From contig MUKC01000031.1 of the NCBI GenBank assembly GCA_002049795.1, positions 1 to 50,587 of the forward strand: a stretch of DNA of 50,587 bases. The letters are read 5' to 3'. Below the pieces are notes generated by a model. It did not search any database. It was not told the DNA's origin and saw only the letters and a list, made by a program, of their open reading frames with translations. This document shows, in pieces, positions 8,351-16,676 of the stretch. Each line of letters starts with the position of its first letter. Positions within the stretch are counted from its first letter, which is position 1. Origin of the DNA: Desulfobacca sp. 4484_104 (GTDB taxonomy: Bacteria > Desulfobacterota > Desulfobaccia > Desulfobaccales > Desulfobaccaceae). The translations under genes and the position numbers were made by a program.

Positions 8351-8797
8351 ATGTCACGGGCCAAATATCAGCGGCGTCTTACGGGTGGCCTCTATTTTAT
8401 CAATGATGTCTCCCGCATAGTTAATCTCTCCCAGAAACGCATCCGGGAATATGAGAAAGAGGGATTCATCAAGCCCATCCGGGAAGAGAATACTAATAAC
8501 CGCTTGTATTCCGAATTTGAAATATCCCAGATCTTAAAGATCAACGATCTTATCCACCATCGCGGTTTTACGGTGGCCAGTCTCAAAAACCTGCTGGTGC
8601 TGGCCCCCTGCTGGAATATCTTTGACTGCCAGATGAAGGAAGAATGCCCGGCCTACAAGCTCCCCTGGCGGCCCTGCTATGAGGTCCGGGAATATCGGGG
8701 CACGGCTTACAATGGCACTTGTGAACGCTGTGCCGTCTATCTCAACCGGGAACAGAGAAAAGATAAGGTCCTGGAGAAGTTCGAATCCCAGAAGTGA
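8351..8797 (+). CDS. MerR-family regulator with Cys-rich C-terminus
   Basis: 148 residues. The N-terminal 15-80 region is a MerR-type winged helix (FINDVSRIVNLSQKRIREYEKEGFI, a truncated wing with NRLYSEFEISQI, then the dimerising helix). The C-terminal part carries six cysteines, Cys87, Cys93, Cys99, Cys109, Cys124 and Cys127, in the arrangement CWNIFDC / ECPAY / PCYEV / CERCAVY. This resembles the two-CW cysteine module seen in some deltaproteobacterial sensors and would suit binding of a metal or Fe-S cluster. The end overlaps mobB by 4 bases (GTGA), so it is translationally coupled to molybdenum-cofactor genes; a role in molybdate or redox-responsive control is an inference from that neighbour. 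Confidence 0.88.
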   Translation: MSRAKYQRRLTGGLYFINDVSRIVNLSQKRIREYEKEGFIKPIREENTNNRLYSEFEISQILKINDLIHHRGFTVASLKNLLVLAPCWNIFDCQMKEECPAYKLPWRPCYEVREYRGTAYNGTCERCAVYLNREQRKDKVLEKFESQK

Positions 8798-9243
8798 TTA
8801 CCCCCCGGCACGGCCCGGCCTCAGCGTCGGCCACCACTCCCACGAAGCGGCCACCCGCCCTGGCCCTGGTCGGCCCCTCCAATAGCGGCAAAACCGAATT
8901 GATCTGTCGTCTCCTGACCACGCTGCGGGGTCAGGGTATGAAAGTGGCAGCCGTCAAACACAGCCAGCGACGCCTGCCCATCGATCAACCCGGCAAAGAT
9001 ACCTGGCGTTTTCACCGGGCCGGGGCCCAGGTGGTGGCCCTGGCGGCCCCGGGGATGTTGCAGGTGACCCAGAGTCTCGAAGCCGACCCGGAATTAGCGT
9101 CGGCTTCCCCGGCTGATCTCCAAGATTATCCACAGGTTATCGCCTATATTAGTGATCACCCCCTGCCTACCGGGCGACCGGTCTTTAGCCGAAACCAGGT
9201 AGCGGAGATTGCGGCCTTTATCTTGAAGCAGAAACAGATTTGA
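8794..9243 (+). CDS. mobB: molybdopterin-guanine dinucleotide biosynthesis protein B, shortened
   Basis: GTP-binding accessory protein for attaching GMP to molybdopterin. It starts at a GTG overlapping the merR stop. The P-loop GPSNSGKTELI (about residues 26-36), VAAVKHSQRR and PGKDTWRFHRAGA blocks are intact, and the C-terminus (VIAYISDHPLPTGRPVF) matches the family. At 149 residues it is shorter than the usual 160-175. The segment that normally carries the D-LILVEGFK motif and the following KI-V-R strand, roughly 35-40 residues, is missing between DLQDY and PQVIAY. The frame is preserved, so a shortened product could be made, but function is doubtful. Confidence 0.82.
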   Translation: MITPRHGPASASATTPTKRPPALALVGPSNSGKTELICRLLTTLRGQGMKVAAVKHSQRRLPIDQPGKDTWRFHRAGAQVVALAAPGMLQVTQSLEADPELASASPADLQDYPQVIAYISDHPLPTGRPVFSRNQVAEIAAFILKQKQI

Positions 9244-9354
9244 CTGCACCGGTTAAAACCGGTGCCACCATAATTATTTAACAATGTGAGGTAATAGCAG
9301 CGTTCATGACATCTGCCCAGATCCACATTTTTACTTAGGAATATTCAGCAACGG

Positions 9355-9386
9355 AAACCGAAAACCGAAAACCGAAAACCGAAAAC
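9355..9386. repeat. heptanucleotide simple-sequence repeat at the 5' end of mobA
   Basis: About 4.6 copies of AAAACCG run directly into the mobA reading frame. A gain or loss of one 7-base unit changes frame, so the tract could switch mobA on and off, or it may simply be an unstable spacer. A degenerate similar tract on the opposite strand precedes the UPF0280 start near 12541-12575. Confidence 0.75.
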
Positions 9387-9389
9387 TCT

Positions 9390-9983
9390 ATCACGGGGGC
9401 CATTCTGGCCGGGGGTCAGAGTCGCCGCCTGGGCCAGGACAAGGCGACCCAGAGTTTGGGCGGGCGGCCCCTGGCCCAATGGGTCGCCGCGGCCCTGACG
9501 CCCCTGGTCCAGGAATGCTGGCTGATTACCAATCACCCGCAGCCGCACCTGGTCTTGGACCTGCCTATGGTAACTGATCTAGTCCCCGGTCGCGGGGTCT
9601 TGGGAGGATTGCTGACTGCCATGTTTTACGCCCGTTATCCCCTGGTGCTGCTGGCACCCTGTGATACCCCTTTTCTCCAGACCAGCATGTTAAAAAATCT
9701 AGTGACCCAGGCCCAAAGCAAGCGGGTAGACGCGGTGTTCTGTCAGTCCAGCCGAGGCTTGGAGCCCTTACCGGCGATCTTTAAGACCCGGCTGTTCTCC
9801 CGGCTTGAGGCCTTTCTGACCCAGGGCGATTATCGGGTCCGGGAATTTCTGCGCCACTGCCGTACCCGCCTGGTGCCGCTGGGAGCCGTCGCCCGCCTCG
9901 ACCCCCAGGAACTGAGCTTCCTGAATGTCAATACCCCGGCGGAATTTGACCAGGCCCGGAAAATGGTGCGATCCCAGAGTTAA
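9390..9983 (+). CDS. mobA: molybdenum cofactor guanylyltransferase, start codon missing
   Basis: Transfers GMP from GTP to molybdopterin to form the MGD cofactor used by DMSO-reductase-family enzymes. The nucleotidyltransferase signature TGAILAGGQSRRLGQDK opens the protein. GGRPLAQW, the metal-binding APCDTPF and the C-terminal SFLNVNTPAEFDQA follow, and length is normal. No ATG, GTG or TTG precedes the GTP-binding loop: the frame is closed by TAG at 9336-9338, and an ATG at 9306 lies before that stop. The first usable codon, TTG at 9456, would delete the active site. I therefore give 9390 as the homology-based boundary. A heptanucleotide repeat at 9355-9386 sits exactly where the start should be, suggesting slippage. 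Confidence 0.8.
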   Translation: MTGAILAGGQSRRLGQDKATQSLGGRPLAQWVAAALTPLVQECWLITNHPQPHLVLDLPMVTDLVPGRGVLGGLLTAMFYARYPLVLLAPCDTPFLQTSMLKNLVTQAQSKRVDAVFCQSSRGLEPLPAIFKTRLFSRLEAFLTQGDYRVREFLRHCRTRLVPLGAVARLDPQELSFLNVNTPAEFDQARKMVRSQS

Positions 9984-10075
9984 GCCTTAGTGGGAAAAAT
10001 ATTTTCGAAATGGCAAGGCTGATTGTGTTATAATGTGAAAGGGTTAGGTTGCCGGTCGGGGATGAAGGCGTGGGT

Positions 10076-11695
10076 ATGAATTATCTCTATTATGGCGATA
10101 ACTTAGAGATTTTGCAGAAGTATATTGTCGACCATACGGTTGACCTGATCTATATCGACCCCCCGTTTAACTCCAGTCGGGACTACAATATTCTATTCAG
10201 AGAAGCGGATGGCGCGGCCTCCGATGCTCAGATTACCGCCTTCGAAGATTGTTGGCACTGGACCGCGGCCGCGGAAGCCACCTTCCGGCAATTGGTTGAC
10301 ACCGCCCCCCCTGCTCTGGTGGAAATGATGCGAAATTTTCGGAGCTTCATTGGCGAGAATGACATCATGGCCTATTTAACCATGATGGCTATTCGCCTGG
10401 TCGAGTTGCGGCGAGTCTTAAAAGACACCGGCTCCTGTTATCTCCACTGTGACCCCACTGCCAGCCATTATCTAAGGATTCTGTTAGACATTATTTTTGG
10501 AAAACGTAATTTTCAGAATGAGCTGATTTGGAAACGGACTTCGGCGCACAGCGACGCCCGGCGGGCAGGTCGGGTTCACGATGTCATTTTTTTATATAGC
10601 AAGTCCGAGAGAACCTGGACCTGGAACAAATTATATACTCCTTATGAAAAAGATTATGTTGAGAGTCATTATCGTAAAGCCGACCCCGATGGACGACTTT
10701 GGTATGATGATAATCTGATCGCTCCACGTGGGGCAGGACCGGTTTATGATTGGAAAGGCGTGACCCGGGCCTGGCGGGTTACCAGAGAAAACATGGAAAG
10801 ATTGGAGCGGGAAGGGAAACTCTATTACACGGAAAAAGGGGTGCCTAGATATAAGCGTTATCTTGACGAAATGCCTGGATTGCCCTTACAAGATGTATGG
10901 ACCGATATCTTCCCGATCAATTCTCAGGCCAAAGAACGTTTAGGCTACCCGACCCAGAAACCCCTGGCTTTGCTGGAGCGCATCATTCGGGCTTCTTCTA
11001 ATCCTGGAGATGTGGTATTAGACGCCTTCTGCGGGTGCGGGACCACCATTGATGCGGCTCAGAAACTGGGCCGTCGCTGGATCGGCATTGATATCACCCA
11101 TCTGGCCATTGCCCTGATCAAAAACCGGCTGCGCGACCGCTATGGCCCGAATCTGGAATATGAAGTTATTGGTGAACCCCGGGATGTCCCCAGCGCCCGA
11201 CAACTGGCCCAGCAGGACCGCTATCAGTTTCAATGGTGGGCCTTGAGTCTGGTCCCGGCCCGCCCGGTAGGTGACCAGAAAAAAGGGGCGGATCAAGGCA
11301 TCGATGGCGTGCTATATTTTTTGGATGATAAAGGCCAGGTTAAAAAGATTGTCATCCAGGTCAAAAGCGGCAAGGTTTCGGTCAAGGACATCAGGGAACT
11401 GGCCCACGTCGTCGAGCGCTACAAAGCTCAGATCGGGGCGCTCCTAACCTTGGAAGAGCCGACCAAACCTATGATCACCGAGGCCTTGGGTCAGGGCGTC
11501 TATCATTCTCCTACCTGGAAACGCGATTATCCCCGCTTGCAGATTCGTACTATCGCCCAATTGCTCTCCGGTTATGGTCTGGACTATCCCCCCTCCCTCA
11601 ATCCCGGTCTGACTTTTAAAAAGGCCGAAAAAGACAACTTCTCGGAATCGCAGGAAGCCAAACAGGGCGGTTTATTAATCAATCCCGAATCTTGA
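10076..11695 (+). CDS. site-specific DNA methyltransferase fused to an Mrr-type nuclease domain
   Basis: 539 residues in two parts. The N-terminal two thirds is an amino-methyltransferase of beta type: the catalytic IYIDPPFNSSRDYN motif comes first, and the SAM-binding AFCGCGTTIDAA motif near residue 320. The order catalytic motif before SAM motif marks N6-adenine or N4-cytosine methylation. The last third contains GADQGIDG followed by KKIVIQVKSGKV, the G-D-G ... QxK signature of Mrr-like PD-(D/E)XK endonucleases. Modification and restriction may thus sit on one chain, and no separate restriction or specificity gene is adjacent. The start at 10076 has GAAGG 7 bases upstream; a TTG at 10049 is possible. 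The gene stands alone between housekeeping genes, as a transferred solitary system would. Confidence 0.88.
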   Translation: MNYLYYGDNLEILQKYIVDHTVDLIYIDPPFNSSRDYNILFREADGAASDAQITAFEDCWHWTAAAEATFRQLVDTAPPALVEMMRNFRSFIGENDIMAYLTMMAIRLVELRRVLKDTGSCYLHCDPTASHYLRILLDIIFGKRNFQNELIWKRTSAHSDARRAGRVHDVIFLYSKSERTWTWNKLYTPYEKDYVESHYRKADPDGRLWYDDNLIAPRGAGPVYDWKGVTRAWRVTRENMERLEREGKLYYTEKGVPRYKRYLDEMPGLPLQDVWTDIFPINSQAKERLGYPTQKPLALLERIIRASSNPGDVVLDAFCGCGTTIDAAQKLGRRWIGIDITHLAIALIKNRLRDRYGPNLEYEVIGEPRDVPSARQLAQQDRYQFQWWALSLVPARPVGDQKKGADQGIDGVLYFLDDKGQVKKIVIQVKSGKVSVKDIRELAHVVERYKAQIGALLTLEEPTKPMITEALGQGVYHSPTWKRDYPRLQIRTIAQLLSGYGLDYPPSLNPGLTFKKAEKDNFSESQEAKQGGLLINPES

Positions 11696-11803
11696 AAGAT
11701 AGCCACTCAGTGAGACTGCCCTTAATCAATGGATTCTCCTTCGCTGTTGGGGTTTATGATCATGGTCCTATTTTATAGTTATCATTGATAGGTTATTCCA
11801 AGC

Positions 11804-12529
11804 TCATAATGGCACTAGCTCCACCTCTCCCCAGGCCCCTAATTTATCCCCGACAATGACCACCGCAGCCAACAGACCCGGCACCTGGGCTACCCAGTCC
11901 AGGGCCTGGGGAATGGCTGGCGCATCAGTGACCCGATTACCTAAGGCAGTGGCGGTCGCATCGGCCAGGGTAGCGCTGGGAGCCAATACACAGGCGGCAT
12001 CGGCCCGGCCCCGGCTGAAGGAATGGCCGACGGTGGCGGATGAGGTGCAAATACTTAACGGAGTGCTGGCCGCGGCAATTTTAATCCCGACCCGCTGGCT
12101 CAATGGCGAGTGGCCGGCGTAGATCGCCACCGTAGCCGGGCCCGACACGGCCAGAAAGATATCCCCGCCGTTTTCGACGATCACCTCCGGGCTATAAGCT
12201 TGCAAGGCCCGCCCCACCTGTTCGGCCACGGCCCCAGCGACCGCAGCCATCGGCCCTACCCCGACCCGGGCCGCGGCGGCGATCATCTCCTTGACCAGAG
12301 CCGGAGCAAAGGGGTCCGGCGGCCAGGGGGTTAAAGTATGGAGAAATTCAGGATGAGCGGCAATGTAACGCTCCAGTTGATAGCGCTCCTGACAGACCAG
12401 ATCCCGGGTCAGGCGGCTCAGGTCTTGAGACGCCAGGACCAGGAGATCGGTTTCTTTGATCACTACTCGAAAGGCGGTGAGCTGACCGCGGGCCATGCGG
12501 GTGCGATAGGTCCGCTCTTCCTCAGGCAT
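11804..12529 (-). CDS. UPF0280 family protein (ApbE-like fold)
   Basis: 241 residues matching UPF0280, a family related to the FAD-binding ApbE fold and common in methanogens and sulfate reducers. Visible blocks are YRTRMARGQLTAFRVVIKETDL at the start, VGVGPMAAVAGAVAEQVGRA, VENGGDIFL, STPLSICTSSATVGHSFSRGRADA and the Ala-rich DATATALGNRV. The biochemical role is not established. The start at 12529 has no clear ribosome site, and the sequence before it contains a degenerate AAAACC-type repeat like that in front of mobA. It is convergent with the methyltransferase gene and about 100 bases downstream of the EamA transporter. Confidence 0.85.
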   Translation of the reverse strand: MPEEERTYRTRMARGQLTAFRVVIKETDLLVLASQDLSRLTRDLVCQERYQLERYIAAHPEFLHTLTPWPPDPFAPALVKEMIAAAARVGVGPMAAVAGAVAEQVGRALQAYSPEVIVENGGDIFLAVSGPATVAIYAGHSPLSQRVGIKIAAASTPLSICTSSATVGHSFSRGRADAACVLAPSATLADATATALGNRVTDAPAIPQALDWVAQVPGLLAAVVIVGDKLGAWGEVELVPL

Positions 12530-12634
12530 GGCTTATCCCGTTTTCTGTTTTTGGTTTTCTCATTTCGGTTGCAATGCTTAAAATAATAAATGCCTTAAGT
12601 GATTAGTTGGTTAAAATTAAATGATAACTTGGTA

Positions 12635-13513
12635 TTAGCTTCCTTTCCAGGCGATGAGTATGACTCCGGCGGCCATCAGCAAACTCCCGGGCAGTCGGGC
12701 GGCCAGATGACTTTCTTTGAGCCACAGGCCGCCATAGAGCACGCTGATCACCAGGCTGGTGCGTTTCAGGGCGATCAGATAGGCCGCCGGGGCCAATTGA
12801 ATGCCGTGCATATGGCACAGGATGCTGGCCGCGGCGCAAAAACCCAATAACAGGCCCCAGCCCGGCCGGGCCCATAAGAGCTTACCAGGGCGGGAGCGGC
12901 TCCAGGGATAGCCCGACAACATCACCCCGGTAAAGACACAGGGATAAAATAGCCCGAAAAAGGTCGGCGCGGAATTGAGCACCGCCAGTTTGCCCAGGGC
13001 CGAAGTGCAGGCGAAGATGGCCGCCACCAGCAACATCAGCCGGGGTCCGGAGGCTTGCCAGAGGGCGGTTAGGGGTGCCAGCCAACCATAGCGCCGTCGG
13101 TCCAGATTAAGGATGTAGCTTCCCGCAGCCACCAGTCCGATACCGCCAATGCCCCAGATATTTAAAGACTCGCCTAGCAATACCTGGCCGGTGAGGATCA
13201 AGAGCACCGGCGTAAAGGCCAGCATCGGGGTGCACAAAGAAATCGGCGATACCTGCAAGGCCCGCATATAGAGAAGCTGGGCGACGATTTCCAGCGGCAG
13301 GGCCGCGGCCACCGCATAAAAAAAGGTTCGCCCCAAGGGGGGAATGGAGATGCACAGCCAGCCAATGCCCAAAAACGGCACGGCAAACAACAGACGGACC
13401 AGGATCATGCCGTAGGGCGGCAACCCAACAAAGTAACGCTTGGTCAGGGCATCGGCGCTGGCCAGACCCAGGGCCGAGCCCAGGGCATAGATGATCCAAA
13501 GCTGTTCCTCCAT
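12635..13513 (-). CDS. EamA/DMT-family transporter
   Basis: Inner-membrane protein of about 292 residues with roughly ten hydrophobic segments arranged as two EamA repeats. ALGSALGLASADALTKRYFVGLPP begins the first, and the loop carrying VLLGESLNIWGIGGIGLVAAGSYI ends it. The second ends with LWLKESHLAARLPGSLLMAAG, the usual glutamate-bearing motif. Such carriers export amino acids, nucleotides or other metabolites; the substrate cannot be read from sequence. The start at 13513 (MEEQLWIIYALG) lies one base after the ksgA stop, with AGGGAG upstream, so the gene is translated from the ksgA message. A longer frame to 13573 lies inside ksgA and is not needed. Confidence 0.87.
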   Translation of the reverse strand: MEEQLWIIYALGSALGLASADALTKRYFVGLPPYGMILVRLLFAVPFLGIGWLCISIPPLGRTFFYAVAAALPLEIVAQLLYMRALQVSPISLCTPMLAFTPVLLILTGQVLLGESLNIWGIGGIGLVAAGSYILNLDRRRYGWLAPLTALWQASGPRLMLLVAAIFACTSALGKLAVLNSAPTFFGLFYPCVFTGVMLSGYPWSRSRPGKLLWARPGWGLLLGFCAAASILCHMHGIQLAPAAYLIALKRTSLVISVLYGGLWLKESHLAARLPGSLLMAAGVILIAWKGS

Positions 13514-13514
13514 C

Positions 13515-14375
13515 TCAACCAGGCTCCCTGGCCTGTTGGAGGGCATTGCTGAGGCGGACGAAATCATCCACACTTAAGGTTTCAGCCCGACGCTGCGGGT
13601 CAATAGCTAGTTGCTCAAGAGTATTCAAGATCTGCTCCGGGGTGGACCCAAGTTCGGCGGCCTGGGCCGCCAGGGTATTTTTCAAGGTTTTGCGCCGCTG
13701 GCTGAAGGTCAGTTTAACCACCCGGGTCAGAAAGGATTGGTCTTCGGCGGGCAATGTCGTCCCATCCGGCTGCAAGCGCAGGACCAGCGAATCTACCTGG
13801 GGAGGAGGATAAAAGTTATTGGGGCCCAGCGTAAAGAGCCGCTCCATCCGGGTATGATACTGCAGCAGGACCGACAGAATACCATAATCCTTGCTGCCCG
13901 GCCCGGCCAGCAGGCGCTGGCCCACCTCCTGCTGGACCATGAAGACCATGGTGCTAATGGCTGGTTTCTCGCCGATCAGTTTAAACAACAAGGGCGAGGT
14001 GATCTGATACGGCAGGTTGCCGATTACCGCCAGTGGGTGTCCGAGGCTACGGCTTAGCCCTAGAAAATCAAAGTTCAGTGCATCCTGAGTAATGACTTTG
14101 ACGTTGGGGAAAGTGGCCAGTACTTCCGAGCGCAACCCTTGAGCGAGCTGCGCATCCATTTCCAGGGCAATTATTTGAGCCGCGGCCTGGGCCAGAAAGA
14201 CGGTCAGAGCCCCCAGTCCGGCGCCGATTTCGACCACGGTTTCAGACCCGCCCAGTTCCAAGGCCGCGACAATGCGCCGGGCCTGGTCCGGATGGAGCAA
14301 AAAATGCTGGCCCAGGGATTTTTTAGGCCTCAGTCCCAGACGGCGGCATAGGACTTTGGGAGAGATGCAGGGCAC
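13515..14375 (-). CDS. ksgA: 16S rRNA (adenine1518/1519-N6)-dimethyltransferase
   Basis: Dimethylates two adjacent adenosines in the 3' hairpin of 16S rRNA during late 30S assembly. The RPKKSLGQHFLLHPDQA N-terminus, the SAM-binding VVEIGAGLGALT, the acidic LEMDAQLA loop, the catalytic NLPYQITSPLLFK motif and the C-terminal LTFSQRRKTLKNTL segment are all present. I chose GTG at 14375 because an AGGAAG site precedes it by 7 bases; an alternative TTG at 14414 has no site. Either way the start lies within the end of the DUF2062 gene, and the stop is one base before the transporter start, giving a tightly coupled three-gene unit. Confidence 0.95.
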   Translation of the reverse strand: MPCISPKVLCRRLGLRPKKSLGQHFLLHPDQARRIVAALELGGSETVVEIGAGLGALTVFLAQAAAQIIALEMDAQLAQGLRSEVLATFPNVKVITQDALNFDFLGLSRSLGHPLAVIGNLPYQITSPLLFKLIGEKPAISTMVFMVQQEVGQRLLAGPGSKDYGILSVLLQYHTRMERLFTLGPNNFYPPPQVDSLVLRLQPDGTTLPAEDQSFLTRVVKLTFSQRRKTLKNTLAAQAAELGSTPEQILNTLEQLAIDPQRRAETLSVDDFVRLSNALQQAREPG

Positions 14376-14829
14376 GGTTGGGCTTCCTGGCGCGGCGCGT
14401 CCGATAGCGCACAATTCCCCAGTAAGTTAAGAAATAGGCGATAATTGCTATAGGTAGGGCGATGATTACCCCGCCTAACTGCAGGGCCAGATTAATCCGC
14501 CAGCCCAGGCGCAGAATGTCCAGTAGATTAAACGTTTCTGGCAGTGAAAAACTCTGCCCGGGAAATAACAGTAATTGCCCCATCTTAAAGCTAAAATAAT
14601 AGAACAGCGGGATGGTTAGCGGATTGCTGACCCAACACCCCATGACCGCGATAACCCGGGAGAGCCGGAACAGGGAGGCCAGCGCCATGGAAAGAATCAT
14701 ATGAAGAGGTATGGTCGGGGTTACCCCGATAAATACCCCCAGGGCCATACTCCAAGCCAGCCGCCGCGGCTCCCCCGGCAGCCGGCGGAGACAGAGATAA
14801 AAATAACGAATTCTACGGCGCCAACGCAT
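14323..14829 (-). CDS. DUF2062 membrane protein
   Basis: About 168 residues. The Arg-rich N-terminus is followed by the DUF2062 core: MALGVFIGVTPTIPLHMILSMALA, then VMGCWVSNPLTIPLFYYFSF, then a last hydrophobic helix near residues 120-145 and a basic tail. Three to four membrane segments are likely. The function is not known; relatives often adjoin glycosyltransferase or cell-envelope genes, but here the partner is ksgA, which it overlaps. I prefer ATG at 14829 over a TTG at 14868 because only the former begins at the conserved basic segment. Confidence 0.85.
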   Translation of the reverse strand: MRWRRRIRYFYLCLRRLPGEPRRLAWSMALGVFIGVTPTIPLHMILSMALASLFRLSRVIAVMGCWVSNPLTIPLFYYFSFKMGQLLLFPGQSFSLPETFNLLDILRLGWRINLALQLGGVIIALPIAIIAYFLTYWGIVRYRTRRARKPNRALHLSQSPMPPSGTEA

Positions 14830-14957
14830 GGTCAGTGAAAAACCTGGAATATGAGTTCGATCTTCCAAAGTTATTTATTCTGATCTTATATTATTAGCGA
14901 CTGATTAGCCTTTGGTTTAAATAACACAGTTTAAGGGCTTTATTCCGGCGCGGTAAA

Positions 14958-16676
14958 TCACCTGGTTTCAGTCACTGACTCTGCCCGCAAGGCCCGGCGC
15001 AGCACCTTGCCCACCATGGTTTTGGGTAATTCCGAACGAAATTCGATAATCCGCGGTAGTTTATAGGAGGCTAGCTGAGTCTTACAGAATTCTTGGATTT
15101 CTTCAACCGTGAGATTAACCCCGGGTTTGGGGACCACAAAGGCCTTGACCGTTTCCCCGCGATAGGGGTCGGGAATGCCCACCGCGACCGCGTCCATGAT
15201 CTGGGGATGTTGATAGAGCACCTCTTCAACTTCCCGAGGATAGATTTTGTAACCCCCGGCGATGATCACGTCTTTTTTGCGATCGACGATATAAAAATAG
15301 CCTTCGGGGTCCATGGAGGCCAGATCGCCGGTGTAGAGCCAACCGTTGCGGAGCACCAGCGCGGTTTCGGCGGGGTTCTGCCAATAGCCGCGCATCACTT
15401 GGGGGCCGCGAATGATCAGCTCCCCCACTTCCCCCGGCGCCAGCTTCCTGGTGCCGGACTCGGCGTCCACGATCCGGGCCTCAGTATTGGGAAAAGGCAG
15501 GCCGATGCTGCCTGATTTGCGCACCCCTTGGATGGGGTTGAGATGGGTTACCGGCGCAGCCTCGGTCAGACCATAACCTTCCAGAATCCGCCCGTGGGTC
15601 AGGCTCTCAAAGCGTTCCTGCACTTCCTGGGGCAGCGGCGCGGAGCCGCTGATACAACCCCAGATCGAGGATAGATCAAACTTGCCGATCCGGGGGTGAT
15701 TGATGAGGGCCACAAAGATGGTAGGCACCGCGGGGAAGACCGTAGGTCGATATTTATGAATAGCCCTAAGGACCTGATCGACCTCAAACCGGGGCAGGAT
15801 GATGACCGTACTGGCCAGCGCCAGGGGCCAATTCATGGCCGCGGTCATGCCAAAGGCATGGAAAAAGGGTAACACCGCCAGGACGCGCTCAGCCCCGCGG
15901 TTGACTCGGGGCAGCCAGGCGTTGATCTGCGCCACGTTGGTCATCAGGTTCTGGTGGGTCAGCATCGCCGCCTTGGGCACGCCAGTGGTGCCACCGGTAT
16001 ATTGGAATACCGCCAGGGCCTCGCACTGCTGCGCTAGTTCGGGGGGAGCAGGCCGGGGGGTGTGCAGGAGATCCCTAAAACTTAGCTCCCCTTTATCTGG
16101 CCGGACCCCCGTGGTCAGCCCCTGGCGGCGGGCTTTAAAAGGATAGAGCCAGTTGAGCGGGAAAGGCAGATATTCAGCCAGGCCGGTGACGATCAGGTGG
16201 TCCAGAGGGGCGCTGGTGCTCAGCTTTCGAACCTTGGGCATCGTATGATCCAGAGCGATCAAAATCCTGGCACCTGAGTCGTTTAGTTGATAAGCCAGTT
16301 CCCGGGGGGTTGACAGCGGGTTGAGCATGACTACCACCGCCCCTAACTGCAGGGCGGCATAATATCCCAGTATCGCTTGCGGGCAGTTGGGAAGCAGCAG
16401 GGCCAGCCGCTGGCCCGGCTGCAGCCCCAAGTGATATAACCCGGCTGCCAGTCGGGTAATCTGAGACCTTAACTGGCTATAGGTAATCTTCCGGCCAATA
16501 AACCGGAGGGCCACCGCCTCGGGGAAATCCTTGGCCGACCGGGCCAAAGCTTGCGGCAGAGTAAGGGTAGGAAGGTCGATTTCCGGCGGCACTCCGGGAT
16601 CATAATGCTGCTGCCAACAGAATGGTTTATCCACCAGTAAACTATCCGTTATCGATTTTAATTCGGGATTTGCCAT
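14958..16676 (-). CDS. fadD: long-chain-fatty-acid--CoA ligase
   Basis: AMP-forming acyl-CoA synthetase of 572 residues, activating fatty acids through an acyl-adenylate to acyl-CoA. The ANL-family motifs occur in order: the phosphate loop YTGGTTGVPKAAMLTH (about residue 225), LPFFHAFGMTAA, the adenine motif GYGLTEAAPVTHLNP, YTGDLASMDPEGYFYIVDRKKDVIIAGG with the hinge, and the C-terminal catalytic lysine in LPKTMVGKVLRRAL. The longer N-terminus (PFCWQQHYDPGVPPEIDLP) is that of long-chain ligases. The start overlaps the SlyD-like gene by 19 bases, so the pair is co-translated from the promoter near 17360. The gene could serve fatty-acid degradation or recycling; no other beta-oxidation gene is nearby. 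Confidence 0.92.
   Translation of the reverse strand: MANPELKSITDSLLVDKPFCWQQHYDPGVPPEIDLPTLTLPQALARSAKDFPEAVALRFIGRKITYSQLRSQITRLAAGLYHLGLQPGQRLALLLPNCPQAILGYYAALQLGAVVVMLNPLSTPRELAYQLNDSGARILIALDHTMPKVRKLSTSAPLDHLIVTGLAEYLPFPLNWLYPFKARRQGLTTGVRPDKGELSFRDLLHTPRPAPPELAQQCEALAVFQYTGGTTGVPKAAMLTHQNLMTNVAQINAWLPRVNRGAERVLAVLPFFHAFGMTAAMNWPLALASTVIILPRFEVDQVLRAIHKYRPTVFPAVPTIFVALINHPRIGKFDLSSIWGCISGSAPLPQEVQERFESLTHGRILEGYGLTEAAPVTHLNPIQGVRKSGSIGLPFPNTEARIVDAESGTRKLAPGEVGELIIRGPQVMRGYWQNPAETALVLRNGWLYTGDLASMDPEGYFYIVDRKKDVIIAGGYKIYPREVEEVLYQHPQIMDAVAVGIPDPYRGETVKAFVVPKPGVNLTVEEIQEFCKTQLASYKLPRIIEFRSELPKTMVGKVLRRALRAESVTETR

Noticed and set aside
9456-9983. mobA starting at TTG 9456
   Set aside because: This start removes the LAGG GTP-binding loop that is encoded in the same frame just upstream.
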